64,000 nt of DNA. Origin: Geojedonia sp051814705 (GTDB taxonomy: Bacteria; Bacteroidota; Bacteroidia; Flavobacteriales; Flavobacteriaceae). The notes beneath the pieces were generated by a model. That model was given only the letters and a program-made list of their open reading frames with translations, was not told the DNA's origin and searched no databases. The stretch covers positions 1 through 64,000 of the forward strand of contig JBPWQW010000004.1 of NCBI GenBank assembly GCA_051814705.1, given 5' to 3'. Position 1 is the stretch's first letter. Every line of letters begins with the position of its first letter. A program made the translations under genes and the position numbers. Below are positions 26,372-35,478 of this stretch, one piece after another.

Positions 26372-27370
26372 ATGCAAAAAATAACAAAAGAGGTTTACCT
26401 TAAATGGTATGAGGATATGTCTTTCTGGAGAAAGTTTGAGGACAAACTGGCTGCTGTTTACATACAACAAAAAGTAAGAGGATTTCTTCACTTATACAAT
26501 GGTCAAGAAGCCGTATTGGCTGGAGCTCTCCATGCCATGGACTTGACAAAAGATAAAATGATAACCGCCTATCGTAATCACGTTCAACCAATTGGAATGG
26601 GTGTGGACCCTAGACGCGTTATGGCAGAATTATACGGAAAAGCAACGGGAACCTCGCAAGGATTGGGAGGATCGATGCACATATTTTCTAAGGAACATCG
26701 TTTTTATGGTGGTCACGGTATAGTAGGAGGGCAAATACCCTTAGGAGCAGGAATTGCTTTTGGTGATAAATACCACGACAGTGACGCAGTAACTCTATGT
26801 TGTTTTGGTGATGGTGCCGCAAGACAAGGGTCTTTACATGAAACCTTTAATTTAGCGATGCTGTGGAAGTTGCCAGTTGTTTTTGTTTGTGAAAATAACG
26901 GCTACGCCATGGGTACATCTGTGCAACGTACAGCAAGTCATACCGATATTTGGAAACTAGGTTTGGGCTACGAAATGCCATCTGGACCAGTTGATGGAAT
27001 GAATCCTATAAAAGTGGCCGAAGCTTTTGATGAAGCAATCCAAAGAGCAAGACGAGGAGAGGGGCCAACGTTTTTGGAACTGAAAACCTATCGTTATAGA
27101 GGACATTCCATGAGTGATGCACAACACTACAGAACCAAAGCTGAGGTTGAAGAATACAAAAAAATAGACCCAATCACTCAAATAAAAGAGGTTATACTGG
27201 AAAAAAAATACGCTACAGAGGCAGCTTTAAAAGACATAGATAAACGTGTTAGAAGCTTGGTTGATGAATGTGAAAAATTTGCCGAAGAGTCTCCTTACCC
27301 TGAAAAGAATGTGATGTACGACGCTGTTTACGAACAAAAAGATTATCCATTTATCCAACATAAACTATAA
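26372..27370 (+). CDS. pdhA: Pyruvate dehydrogenase E1 component, alpha subunit
   Basis: E1-alpha binds thiamine diphosphate and, with E1-beta, decarboxylates pyruvate and passes the acetyl group to lipoyl-E2. The 332-residue protein has GGSMHIFSKEHRFYGGHGIVG, QIPLGAGIAFG and the ThDP/Mg motif starting GDGAARQGSLHE and ending in ENN. It also has the phosphorylation-loop region YRYRGHSMSDAQHYR. The beta subunit is not in this window and must be encoded elsewhere. It lies 3 bases before the E2 gene, forming an operon. Confidence 0.94.
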   Translation: MQKITKEVYLKWYEDMSFWRKFEDKLAAVYIQQKVRGFLHLYNGQEAVLAGALHAMDLTKDKMITAYRNHVQPIGMGVDPRRVMAELYGKATGTSQGLGGSMHIFSKEHRFYGGHGIVGGQIPLGAGIAFGDKYHDSDAVTLCCFGDGAARQGSLHETFNLAMLWKLPVVFVCENNGYAMGTSVQRTASHTDIWKLGLGYEMPSGPVDGMNPIKVAEAFDEAIQRARRGEGPTFLELKTYRYRGHSMSDAQHYRTKAEVEEYKKIDPITQIKEVILEKKYATEAALKDIDKRVRSLVDECEKFAEESPYPEKNVMYDAVYEQKDYPFIQHKL

Positions 27371-27373
27371 GCT

Positions 27374-28996
27374 ATGGCAGAAGTAATAAATATGCCGCGA
27401 TTAAGTGACACCATGGAAGAAGGCACCGTGGCTTCTTGGTTAAAAAAAGTTGGCGATAAAATAAGTGAAGGTGATATTCTTGCCGAGATTGAAACGGACA
27501 AGGCCACAATGGAATTTGAATCCTTTCATGAAGGTACGCTGCTTTATATTGGTGTTAAAGAAGGCGAGAGCACTAAAGTCGATGAGCTTTTGGCAATTAT
27601 TGGCGATGAAGGTGAAGATATTTCTGCATTACTTTCAAATTCCAAAAAAGAAACTGCAAATACCAATACTAAAAAAGAAGCACCGGTTGCCGAAAAAAGC
27701 ACAGCTTCATCTTCTCAAGAGAATCTTCCAAAAGGTGTAACTATTGTTACGATGCCGCGATTAAGCGATACTATGGAAGAGGGAACTGTTGCTGCTTGGT
27801 TAAAAAAAGTGGGTGATGAGGTCAGTGAGGGCGAAATTCTTGCTGAGATAGAAACTGACAAAGCTACTATGGAGTTTGAGTCGTTTCAATCTGGAAATTT
27901 ACTTTATATTGGCTTGCAAGTAGGAGATTCGGCTAAGGTCGATTCGCTTTTGGCCGTGATAGGTCCAAAAGGAACAGATGTAACCGATATTACCAAAAAT
28001 TTTAAAGCTAGTTCAGACTCTGCATCTAGTGAAGACGCTCCAAAATCTGAAGTCTCTAAAATAGAGACTCCAAAAGAAGAAATTCAAGTCGCGTCAAGTA
28101 CTACAACTTCAAAAACTGGTTCCATTGAGTCTTCGCCAAACGGAAGACTATTTGTGTCTCCTTTGGCTAAAAAGATGGCCGATGAAAAAGGGATTAATTT
28201 GTCACAAGTAAAAGGTACTGGCGAAAATGGACGTATAGTAAAACGCGATATAGAAAACTTTAAACCTTCAGCGGCGTCTGCAGGTTCTGTAAGTAAGTTT
28301 GTGCCAACTGGGCAAGAAGATTTTGATGAGAAACCCAATTCTCAAATGCGCAAGGTGATAGCTAAGCGCTTGGCAGAATCTAAGTTTACGGCACCACATT
28401 ACTATTTAAATGTGGAATTTGATATGACCAATGCCATATCATTCCGTGAGCAATTTAACTCGATACCAGACACTAAAATTTCATTCAACGATATGATAGT
28501 TAAGGCCTGTGCCTTGGCTTTAAAACAGCATCCTCAAGTCAACTCTCAATGGTTTGCCGACAAGATGCGCTTAAATAACCATGTGCATATTGGAGTTGCA
28601 GTAGCTGTAGAAGATGGCTTGGTAGTTCCAGTGGTGCGTTTTGCAAATGAACAAAGCTTACCACAAATTGGAGCAGCGGTTAAAGATTATGCTGGAAGAG
28701 CAAGAATTAAAAAACTGACACCTCAAGAAATGGAAGGCAGTACCTTTACGGTTTCCAATTTGGGAATGTTTGGAATTGAAAGTTTTACATCTATTATTAA
28801 TCAACCTAATTCAGCGATATTATCTGTTGGAGCCATTGTTGAAAAACCAGTAGTTAAAAATGGGCAGATTGTAGTTGGGAACACGATGAAACTTTCTCTA
28901 GCTTGTGATCATAGAACGGTTGACGGAGCTACTGGATCACTGTTTCTTCAAACTTTAAAGGGATATATTGAAAATCCGGTGACCATGTTGGTTTAA
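27374..28996 (+). CDS. pdhC: Pyruvate dehydrogenase E2, dihydrolipoamide acetyltransferase
   Basis: E2 transfers the acetyl group to CoA and forms the core of the complex. The 540-residue protein has two lipoyl domains (residues 1-80 and 122-203), each with EIETDKATMEF; the lipoylated lysines are Lys43 and Lys163. A Ser/Lys/Glu-rich linker and a peripheral-subunit-binding domain follow (about 258-297, FVSPLAKKMADEKGI...GRIVKRDI). The catalytic domain ends with DHRTVDGATGSLFL, with His513 and Asp517 as active-site residues. The two lipoyl domains are nearly identical, so one is a recent or gene-converted copy. A strong terminator follows. Confidence 0.95.
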   Translation: MAEVINMPRLSDTMEEGTVASWLKKVGDKISEGDILAEIETDKATMEFESFHEGTLLYIGVKEGESTKVDELLAIIGDEGEDISALLSNSKKETANTNTKKEAPVAEKSTASSSQENLPKGVTIVTMPRLSDTMEEGTVAAWLKKVGDEVSEGEILAEIETDKATMEFESFQSGNLLYIGLQVGDSAKVDSLLAVIGPKGTDVTDITKNFKASSDSASSEDAPKSEVSKIETPKEEIQVASSTTTSKTGSIESSPNGRLFVSPLAKKMADEKGINLSQVKGTGENGRIVKRDIENFKPSAASAGSVSKFVPTGQEDFDEKPNSQMRKVIAKRLAESKFTAPHYYLNVEFDMTNAISFREQFNSIPDTKISFNDMIVKACALALKQHPQVNSQWFADKMRLNNHVHIGVAVAVEDGLVVPVVRFANEQSLPQIGAAVKDYAGRARIKKLTPQEMEGSTFTVSNLGMFGIESFTSIINQPNSAILSVGAIVEKPVVKNGQIVVGNTMKLSLACDHRTVDGATGSLFLQTLKGYIENPVTMLV

Positions 28997-29015
28997 GCTA
29001 ACGTTATAAAAGTTA

Positions 29016-29046
29016 AACCCACTACAATCTGTAGTGGGTTTTTTAT
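29016..29046 (+). terminator. Terminator of pdhA-pdhC
   Basis: A perfect 11-bp stem aacccactaca/tgtagtgggtt with a 3-base loop and T-run lies 20 bases after pdhC. Confidence 0.93.
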
Positions 29047-29063
29047 TTGACATCTTTTTTGAT

Positions 29064-29540
29064 TTAATTTTTTGCTATTATAGGAAAAGCATCAAAGGGC
29101 TCTACCAAAGCAATAAAGAGCAAGCAAGGTCCAGAATCTAAACATTTTGCTTTATGTGGTTTTTTTGCAGGACCATAAGCATAAGAGCCCGCTTTTAAGG
29201 TTTGAGGTGTCTCTCCTTCGTAGGTCACTTCAAGCTCTCCTGTAACCAAAAGCATTCGCTCTTGAGTATGATGCCAATGTTTGGCGACCACTGTATTGGC
29301 GGGAATTTTAAAAAAAAGATCCATATTAGGTTCTCCCATGTCGCCATGCAAAATTGTAAATGTACAGCCAGGTAAAAAGTCTGGTGCTGGATGCCAAGTT
29401 AAATTAGTGTCATCAGCAGTTAATCCGATGGAGCTTTCGGTAGATTTTCCATCATCTTTATTTTGAGCCAATACAACAAACCCAAAAAGGAAACAGGACA
29501 TGAGTAATATGTAACTTAAATTAATAGAAGTTGTTTTCAT
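29064..29540 (-). CDS. Secreted cupin-domain protein
   Basis: This 158-residue protein has a signal peptide (about residues 1-26, ending VVLAQ) and one cupin barrel. The cupin motifs are KHWHHTQERMLLVTGELEV (metal-binding His pair and Glu) and GSYAYGPAKKPHKAKC (third His). The fold binds a metal, but the substrate cannot be told. The gene is the last of a minus-strand group with the DUF4242 protein and possibly the AraC-type regulator. It is convergent with pdhC. Confidence 0.8.
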   Translation of the reverse strand: MKTTSINLSYILLMSCFLFGFVVLAQNKDDGKSTESSIGLTADDTNLTWHPAPDFLPGCTFTILHGDMGEPNMDLFFKIPANTVVAKHWHHTQERMLLVTGELEVTYEGETPQTLKAGSYAYGPAKKPHKAKCLDSGPCLLFIALVEPFDAFPIIAKN

Positions 29541-29598
29541 AATGCAATGGTATTAGTTATTATTAATTTATTGTACATAAGATAAGATTACCTCAACA

Positions 29599-29994
29599 TT
29601 AATTTTTCTTTGCAGTTGAAGGGTCAATAATAGTTTTTACAGCCGCTACCGAATTGGCAGGAAACCCACCTTTTTTGGCGTGTTCACGTACTAAATCTTC
29701 ATTTTTAGCCATATACACGCAGTAAATTTTATCTCCGGTTACATAACTATGCAGCCATTTAATATTATCCGATCCCATTTCACCCAGTACCCCACAGGAT
29801 GTTTGCGAGATAGCCTGTAATTCTTCAGCAGTTAAATTTCCTGCTCCTGGAATTTCACGTTCAATAACGTACATGTTTTCATTAGGTGTTTTTAATTCTT
29901 CGTTTAAAAGATTGGTTGCAGATTTTTGTTGTCCCATGACGTTAAAATTTGTTATGGCAATTGCCAAAATTAATACTGATTTTAGAATTTTCAT
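29599..29994 (-). CDS. Secreted DUF4242 protein
   Basis: This 131-residue protein has a signal peptide (about residues 1-21, ending NVMGQ). Its DUF4242 domain starts MYVIEREIPGAGNLTAEELQ and continues IKWLHSYVTGDKIYCVYMAKNEDLVREHAKKGGFP. DUF4242 is a ferredoxin-like fold; one studied relative (SCO4226) binds nickel. Metal binding here is inference. It lies 58 bases upstream of the cupin gene on the same strand. The regulator upstream carries the same domain. Confidence 0.8.
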   Translation of the reverse strand: MKILKSVLILAIAITNFNVMGQQKSATNLLNEELKTPNENMYVIEREIPGAGNLTAEELQAISQTSCGVLGEMGSDNIKWLHSYVTGDKIYCVYMAKNEDLVREHAKKGGFPANSVAAVKTIIDPSTAKKN

Positions 29995-30132
29995 AAGGAG
30001 TTGTGTTTTGGTTAAACAATAGATTAAATTTTATTACCTTAAAATTACTTTCTAAAAATCCAAAACATAACCACAAATAATTCAATTAATTACAATTTTA
30101 GACCATTTGTATTTAATTCGAATATAAAGTGG

Positions 30133-31239
30133 TTAAAATTGATGCTGTTGAATATATTTTGAGGGAAGAATGCCATATTTACCAAAAAAACATTTTGAAA
30201 AATAGGCAGCACTATTAAACCCTGTTTCAAAGGCTATTTCAGAAATATTGCCTCGTTGTTCGTGTAATAATTTTAAGCTTCTATTTAACCGGTAATCTCT
30301 TAAAAAGGTATTGGGAGACTTGCTAGTAAGCGAAGTCAGTTTACGGTATAATTGAGATTTGCTGTAGCCTAATGCTTTGCTAAAACTTAATACATCCAGT
30401 TCTGTATTGTTCCATGCATCCTCAACGAAATCCATCAAACTCGTCAAAAAATGTTGTTCGTCAAATGTTAAAATCCTAATATGGTCATTATTAATAAAGC
30501 TGTTTCTGTTTTCACTTTCATAAAGCGATTTTACTTCAGATGTGATGGCCACTTCATCATTAATCATTTCACACAATCGTTTGGTTAAGGTTATTGTTTC
30601 TTCAAAAAAGGAATCTTTATTGGTAACAGGCACACCAGTGCTTATACCTATTTTTAATTTTTGGATTGAAGCATCAGATTTTGTAGTAATATATTTAAAA
30701 TTATATTGAATCTTTAAAGCACATAAAATCGCTTCAGAAACCAATTTGAAAGAAACTAAATAACTGTTATTGTTTTGATTTACAATGCTGCCTTGAAATT
30801 GTTTAAAAGATTTTGTGACACTGTTATGAAATTTTTGAGTAAATAAATTAAACTGACTGCCTTCAGGTCTATATAAATAATTACTAGTTTCAATGAGCAT
30901 AATAACCCTGAAAGCGGGGTCGTTTATAATGTTTAATTTTGTGTTTTGTGATTTTTTGGGATCTTCAATACGCCCCAAAAAAGATTCTACGATAGTTTTG
31001 TCAACTTCAATAATTCTGTGAGGCACTTCACCGTGAGCCGCATTGTGCATATCTTTAATTGCTTTTTTATTAGGTGCTTCAATTAAGCAAAAGGCAGTTT
31101 TTCGTTCACCGTCAAACCAATACGTCATACCTCTACATCTGTATTTATGTTCAATTTTTAAATCTTCTTTATGCAACTGTGCCACAATTTCTGCGGTAAC
31201 CGAATCAGATACATCGTGGCGATCCATATATATTGGCAT
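30133..31239 (-). CDS. AraC-type regulator with DUF4242 and cyclase-like domains
   Basis: This 368-residue cytoplasmic protein has three parts. Residues 1-85 form a DUF4242 domain (MPIYMDRHDVSDSVTAE...CRGMTYWFDGERKTAFCLIEAPN). Residues about 105-245 resemble a class III nucleotide-cyclase fold but lack clear metal-binding aspartates (LKIGISTGVPVT). Residues about 265-365 form an AraC-type DNA-binding domain (LGYSKSQLYRKLTSLTSKSP, IAFETGFNSAAYFSKCF). It probably regulates the neighbouring secreted DUF4242 and cupin genes. The frame opens at a TTG (31290), but ATG 31239 begins exactly at the domain. Confidence 0.8.
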   Translation of the reverse strand: MPIYMDRHDVSDSVTAEIVAQLHKEDLKIEHKYRCRGMTYWFDGERKTAFCLIEAPNKKAIKDMHNAAHGEVPHRIIEVDKTIVESFLGRIEDPKKSQNTKLNIINDPAFRVIMLIETSNYLYRPEGSQFNLFTQKFHNSVTKSFKQFQGSIVNQNNNSYLVSFKLVSEAILCALKIQYNFKYITTKSDASIQKLKIGISTGVPVTNKDSFFEETITLTKRLCEMINDEVAITSEVKSLYESENRNSFINNDHIRILTFDEQHFLTSLMDFVEDAWNNTELDVLSFSKALGYSKSQLYRKLTSLTSKSPNTFLRDYRLNRSLKLLHEQRGNISEIAFETGFNSAAYFSKCFFGKYGILPSKYIQQHQF

Positions 31240-31406
31240 AGGAGTAATTTTATCCAAGTTAATGATTTTTAGGCGATTGTAATATAACAATACTTAAATT
31301 TTTTTAACAACTCTGACTATAGACTTAGAGTATGCAAAAAGAGCCTTTAAAAAAAATTGAAACAGTAAGTTTTTTTTATCTTTAAACCCTGTATAAATAA
31401 ACACAT

Positions 31407-32372
31407 ATGAAAAGTATCCTACTTCTTTTTATGGTATTAGGAACATTTAGTTGTAAAGCACTACCTGACCCTGATAGCATTACCCCAAAAGATCTTTACG
31501 AAATTGTTAATTATTTGGCTTCAGACAGTTTAAAAGGAAGAGTTACGGGTAGCGAAGGCATAGACACAGCAGCCAATTATATTGAGGATTATTTTAAAAC
31601 TTTGGGAGTCAAACCTTATTTTGAAACCTATCGTGATACTTTTAAAACACAAGATATTGAAGCTTTTAATGTAGTAGGCGTTTTGGAAGGTTCCGATTCG
31701 GTGCTTAAAAACGAGGTTATTATATTGAGTGCTCATTACGACCATATTGGCGTAGGGAAATCTATTAAAAAATTTGGTGGTAGACTTACTGATATCGATT
31801 CTATAGCCAATGGCGCTAATGACAATGCTTCAGGCACAGCCACAGTTTTGGCTCTGGCAAAACATTTTTCCAATATAAAAAATAATAAAAGAACCATTAT
31901 GTTTGTGTTATTTGCGGGTGAAGAATTTGGGGTGTTGGGTTCAAAACATTTATCAGAACGCCTCAAGTCAGAACATTTGAATCTGTATACCATGATTAAT
32001 TTAGAAATGTTGGGAGTGCCTTTTACAGACCATAGGGGTTATGATGTGTTTCTATCGGGTTATGATTTGTCCAATATGGCCAAAAAAATAAATGAATATA
32101 CCAGATCTAACTTAATTGGAAAATCTGATGTTGCTGCAAAGTTTCAATTATTTAAACGTTCAGATAACTATCCATTTTATACTACTTTCAATGTACCTTG
32201 TCAAACCATTTCCAGTTGTGATTTATCAAATTATGATTTTTATCATCATGTCGATGATGAAGCCGATAAATTGGATTATGAACACATGACCAAAGTAGCT
32301 AATAAGTTGATACCGGCAATAGAAGCCATAGCCAATTCAGATATAAAAGAAATTAAAATGAATGATGAGTAA
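31407..32372 (+). CDS. M28-family metallopeptidase, lipoprotein
   Basis: This 321-residue zinc aminopeptidase-type enzyme has a lipoprotein signal (MKSILLLFMVLGTFSCKA, Cys16). The M28 zinc and active-site motifs are LSAHYDHIGVG, NGANDNASGTATVLALA (bridging Asp), FVLFAGEEFGVLGS (catalytic Glu pair) and the late HHVDDE. It probably trims peptides at the periplasmic face. Its end overlaps the start of the SDR gene by 11 bases, which suggests an operon of four genes. Confidence 0.88.
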   Translation: MKSILLLFMVLGTFSCKALPDPDSITPKDLYEIVNYLASDSLKGRVTGSEGIDTAANYIEDYFKTLGVKPYFETYRDTFKTQDIEAFNVVGVLEGSDSVLKNEVIILSAHYDHIGVGKSIKKFGGRLTDIDSIANGANDNASGTATVLALAKHFSNIKNNKRTIMFVLFAGEEFGVLGSKHLSERLKSEHLNLYTMINLEMLGVPFTDHRGYDVFLSGYDLSNMAKKINEYTRSNLIGKSDVAAKFQLFKRSDNYPFYTTFNVPCQTISSCDLSNYDFYHHVDDEADKLDYEHMTKVANKLIPAIEAIANSDIKEIKMNDE

Positions 32373-33048
32373 ACATATCATTATAACAGGGACAAGCCGT
32401 GGTATTGGGTTCGAATTAGTAAAACTATTTGCTAAATCGGGTCACAAGGTATTGGCCTTATCAAGAAACACGCAACCTGTAGATGATTTACATTTAAATC
32501 AAGTAACTTCATTTGCTTTTGATTTATCAAAACCAGAAGATTTTATATGGGTTGATGATTTTATACAGACAAATTGGGGCCAAGTGGATATCCTTATTAA
32601 TAATGCAGGAACCTTGATCAACAAACCGTTTTCAAAAACCACAAGTTCAGATTTTGAACGGGTTTACAAAACCAATGTATTTGGTGTTGCGGAACTGATC
32701 AGAGTTGTTGTTCCGTTTATGAAAAAAAATAGTCATGTGGTTAACATCAGTTCCATGGGTGGGGTTCAGGGTAGTGTAAAATTCGCAGGATTGGCAGCTT
32801 ACAGCTCTAGTAAAGCTGCTGTCATTGCACTTACTGAATTGCTGGCCGAAGAATATAAAGAAACAGGGCCAAGTTTTAATGTCTTAGCATTAGGAGCTGT
32901 TCAGACTGAAATGTTAGAAGAAGCCTTTCCGGGCTATAAAGCACCAACATCGGCTTTGGAAATGGCACAGTATATATTTGATTTTGCCCTTAAAGGAAAC
33001 CAATTCTACAATGGTAAACTGCTTCAAGTTTCCAGTTCTACGCCTTAA
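32362..33048 (+). CDS. Short-chain dehydrogenase/reductase
   Basis: This 228-residue classical-type SDR has TGTSRGIGFELV for cofactor binding, INNAGTL, ISSMGGVQ (catalytic Ser) and YSSSKAAV (Tyr-x3-Lys). The substrate is unknown. Two ATG codons in a row start the gene inside the end of the peptidase gene. The HAD gene follows after 2 bases. Confidence 0.85.
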   Translation: MMSKHIIITGTSRGIGFELVKLFAKSGHKVLALSRNTQPVDDLHLNQVTSFAFDLSKPEDFIWVDDFIQTNWGQVDILINNAGTLINKPFSKTTSSDFERVYKTNVFGVAELIRVVVPFMKKNSHVVNISSMGGVQGSVKFAGLAAYSSSKAAVIALTELLAEEYKETGPSFNVLALGAVQTEMLEEAFPGYKAPTSALEMAQYIFDFALKGNQFYNGKLLQVSSSTP

Positions 33049-33050
33049 GT

Positions 33051-33689
33051 ATGAGTAAATACAAATGCATCATTTTTGATTGTGATGGGGTTTTGGTCGA
33101 TAGTGAGCCTATAGCGAATAAGGTACTTGTTGACATAGCTAATGATTATGGTGCCAATATCGATTTGGAGTATGGCTTAAAACATTTTAAGGGTGGCTCT
33201 CTGCAAGGCTGTATAGATAAAATATCAGAACTTGTTAAAAAGCCCCTTCCAGATCATTTTGAAGAGACCTACAGGAAACAAAGCTTTGAAGCCTTTAAGA
33301 AGGAGGTAAAGCCTGTTGAAGGTGTGAGGCATGTACTAGACAATTTAGAAATCCCGTTTTGCGTGGCCTCAAGTGGTCCTGTAGAGAAAATCAGGTTTAA
33401 TTTGGAACTCACAGGCTTATTGTCCTATTTTGAAAACAAAATCTTTAGTTGTTATACCATCAATAAATGGAAACCCAATCCAGCGGTGTTTCTTTGGGCG
33501 GCCAGTATCATGAAATTTAAACCAAATGAGTGCCTGATTATTGAAGATAGTTTAACGGGTGTAAAAGGAGCTAAGAACGGAGGGTTTGATGTATATGGAT
33601 TTACGGCTCATGATTATAACAATGAATTGGAAAAGGAAGCGACTATGGTTTTTGATAATATGAATCAGCTTCTAAAATTGATTGTTTAA
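33051..33689 (+). CDS. HAD-family hydrolase, beta-phosphoglucomutase-like
   Basis: This 212-residue protein has the HAD motifs in order: IIFDCDGVLVDSEP (nucleophile Asp and acid Asp), VASSG (motif II), Lys in WKPNPAVFLWAA (motif III), and IIEDSLTGVKGAKNGG (motif IV). The cap is of the beta-phosphoglucomutase/phosphatase kind. Phosphatase activity on a small phosphorylated metabolite is likely; the substrate is not clear. It lies 2 bases after the SDR gene. Confidence 0.87.
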   Translation: MSKYKCIIFDCDGVLVDSEPIANKVLVDIANDYGANIDLEYGLKHFKGGSLQGCIDKISELVKKPLPDHFEETYRKQSFEAFKKEVKPVEGVRHVLDNLEIPFCVASSGPVEKIRFNLELTGLLSYFENKIFSCYTINKWKPNPAVFLWAASIMKFKPNECLIIEDSLTGVKGAKNGGFDVYGFTAHDYNNELEKEATMVFDNMNQLLKLIV

Positions 33690-33715
33690 ATTTTTATTCC
33701 CTTATTTTTACCGTA

Positions 33716-34315
33716 ATGCAAAGCACACTCCAACAATACATACCCGAACAGGCTATTTCCCATGTTTTGGAACTTTTAAAACATGACCAATTGGTGGTTA
33801 AGGTAAAAAGCGAACGCAAAACTCGGCATGGTGATTATCGAAAATTACCAAATAATAAACACCAAATCACTATAAATTCCAACTTAAACCAGTTTAGGTT
33901 TCTAATTACTTTAATTCATGAGGTTGCCCATTTTGAAGCCTATCAAAGCTATGGCCGATTTATCAAACCTCACGGCGTGGAGTGGAAGCGCACCTTTCAG
34001 CACTTGATGTTGCCATTTATCAACCCTCAGGTGTTCCCTGAGCAAGTGTTGCCACTTTTGGCAAAACATTTTAAAAATCCCAAGGCTTCAAGCGATTCAG
34101 ATGCGAAATTGGCTTTGGCTTTAAAACAATTTGATGCCCCAAATGATAAAACTTATGTTTTTGAAGTACCTTTAGGACATACCTTTAAGCTCTATAACGG
34201 CAAAGTATTTAAAAAAGGAAATAAGCGAACTAAACGTTTTGAATGTATTGAGATTAATACAGGTAAGTTATATTTGTTTAACCCGAATGCTGAAGTTGAA
34301 ATTATAAAAAGTTAG
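33716..34315 (+). CDS. SprT-like zinc metalloprotease-domain protein
   Basis: This 199-residue protein has the HExxH motif in TLIHEVAHFEAYQSYG and a following His in FIKPHGVEWKRTFQHLM, as in SprT/Spartan-like families. The C-terminus (about 140-199, VPLGHTFKLYNGKVFKKGNK...) is a small beta domain that may replace the usual zinc ribbon; no CxxC is present. It lies 26 bases after the HAD gene. Confidence 0.85.
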   Translation: MQSTLQQYIPEQAISHVLELLKHDQLVVKVKSERKTRHGDYRKLPNNKHQITINSNLNQFRFLITLIHEVAHFEAYQSYGRFIKPHGVEWKRTFQHLMLPFINPQVFPEQVLPLLAKHFKNPKASSDSDAKLALALKQFDAPNDKTYVFEVPLGHTFKLYNGKVFKKGNKRTKRFECIEINTGKLYLFNPNAEVEIIKS

Positions 34316-34371
34316 CAGTATTCAGTCATTAAAAAAATAATTCGTGAATTCGTGGCAATTTAAATTATTAT

Positions 34372-35478
34372 ATGAAGAACAATAACTATTACGCTATTTT
34401 GATGGCTGGAGGTGTAGGTTCCAGATTTTGGCCAGTGAGTACACAAGACTTTCCCAAACAGTTTCACGATATGTTGGGCACAGGCGATACACTCATCCAA
34501 AAAACCTTTAAAAGACTCTCAAGTCTTATTCCAGAAGAGAATATTTTTATCTTAACGAATGAGCGTTATAGCGAATTGGTACACGAACAACTACCAAAAG
34601 TGAGCAAGCGTCAAGTAGTTTTGGAACCGGCTATGCGCAATACAGCCCCATGCATATTGTATGCAGCCTTGAAAATTCAAAAAGAGAATCCTGAAGCCGT
34701 CATGATCGTCGCTCCAAGTGATCATTGGATTGAGGATGAACGGGCTTTTGTACAAAACGTTCAAGAAGCTTTTGATTTTTGCTCTACCAATGATGCCCTG
34801 ATGACCTTGGGAATCACACCTACATTTCCAAATACAGGATATGGTTATATTGAATTTAAAAAATATCTGGACACTGAGCGTAGTCGAAGTGTACATAACA
34901 ACATTAAACCAGTACAGCAATTCCGGGAAAAACCCGATTATGCTACTGCAAAATCATTTATAAGTCAAGGTAATTTTTTATGGAATGCTGGTATATTTAT
35001 GTGGAGTGCAAAAAGTGTGATTGCGGCATTTCAACAGCACCAGCCAGATTTGTATGCATTACTTGAAAAAGGCATTCCAATGTACAATACAAGTTCTGAA
35101 GACGAATTTATAAACGATAATTATGGTAAATCTGAGAACATATCAATTGATTATGCCATAATAGAAAAAAGCAAGAATGTGTATGTATTGCCGGCAACTT
35201 TTGATTGGAATGACCTTGGTACTTGGGGGAGTTTATATGATAAGTTGGATAAGGACAAGCATAATAATGCAATTTTAAATGCTAAAACTCTAGCTGAAAA
35301 TGCCAATGGCAATATTATTAGAACCAATGAAGGTAAACTTGTTGTGGTAGATGGATTGGATGATTATATTATTGTTGACAATGATGATGTGTTACTAATT
35401 TATCCAAAAAATAAGGAACAAGACATCAAACAAGTTCTTCAAAGATTTAAAAATAAATTTGGGGAGCAGTATGGATAA
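34372..35478 (+). CDS. manC: Mannose-1-phosphate guanylyltransferase
   Basis: This enzyme makes GDP-mannose from mannose-1-phosphate and GTP for polysaccharide and glycan synthesis. The 368-residue protein has the nucleotidyltransferase start ILMAGGVGSRFWPVSTQDFP followed by KQF, then VILEPAMRNTAP-type binding (here VVLEPAMRNTAP), APSDHWI and FREKPDYATA. IDYAIIEKSKNVYVLPATF is followed by WNDLGTW. The isomerase (cupin) domain of bifunctional ManC is absent, so it is the single-domain form. It overlaps the DUF389 gene by 8 bases. Confidence 0.92.
   Translation: MKNNNYYAILMAGGVGSRFWPVSTQDFPKQFHDMLGTGDTLIQKTFKRLSSLIPEENIFILTNERYSELVHEQLPKVSKRQVVLEPAMRNTAPCILYAALKIQKENPEAVMIVAPSDHWIEDERAFVQNVQEAFDFCSTNDALMTLGITPTFPNTGYGYIEFKKYLDTERSRSVHNNIKPVQQFREKPDYATAKSFISQGNFLWNAGIFMWSAKSVIAAFQQHQPDLYALLEKGIPMYNTSSEDEFINDNYGKSENISIDYAIIEKSKNVYVLPATFDWNDLGTWGSLYDKLDKDKHNNAILNAKTLAENANGNIIRTNEGKLVVVDGLDDYIIVDNDDVLLIYPKNKEQDIKQVLQRFKNKFGEQYG

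Noticed and set aside
34320..34371. aattcgtgaattcgtggcaat before manC as a regulatory operator.
   Set aside because: It looks like a common intergenic repeat string and no second copy or relevant spacing was found in the window.
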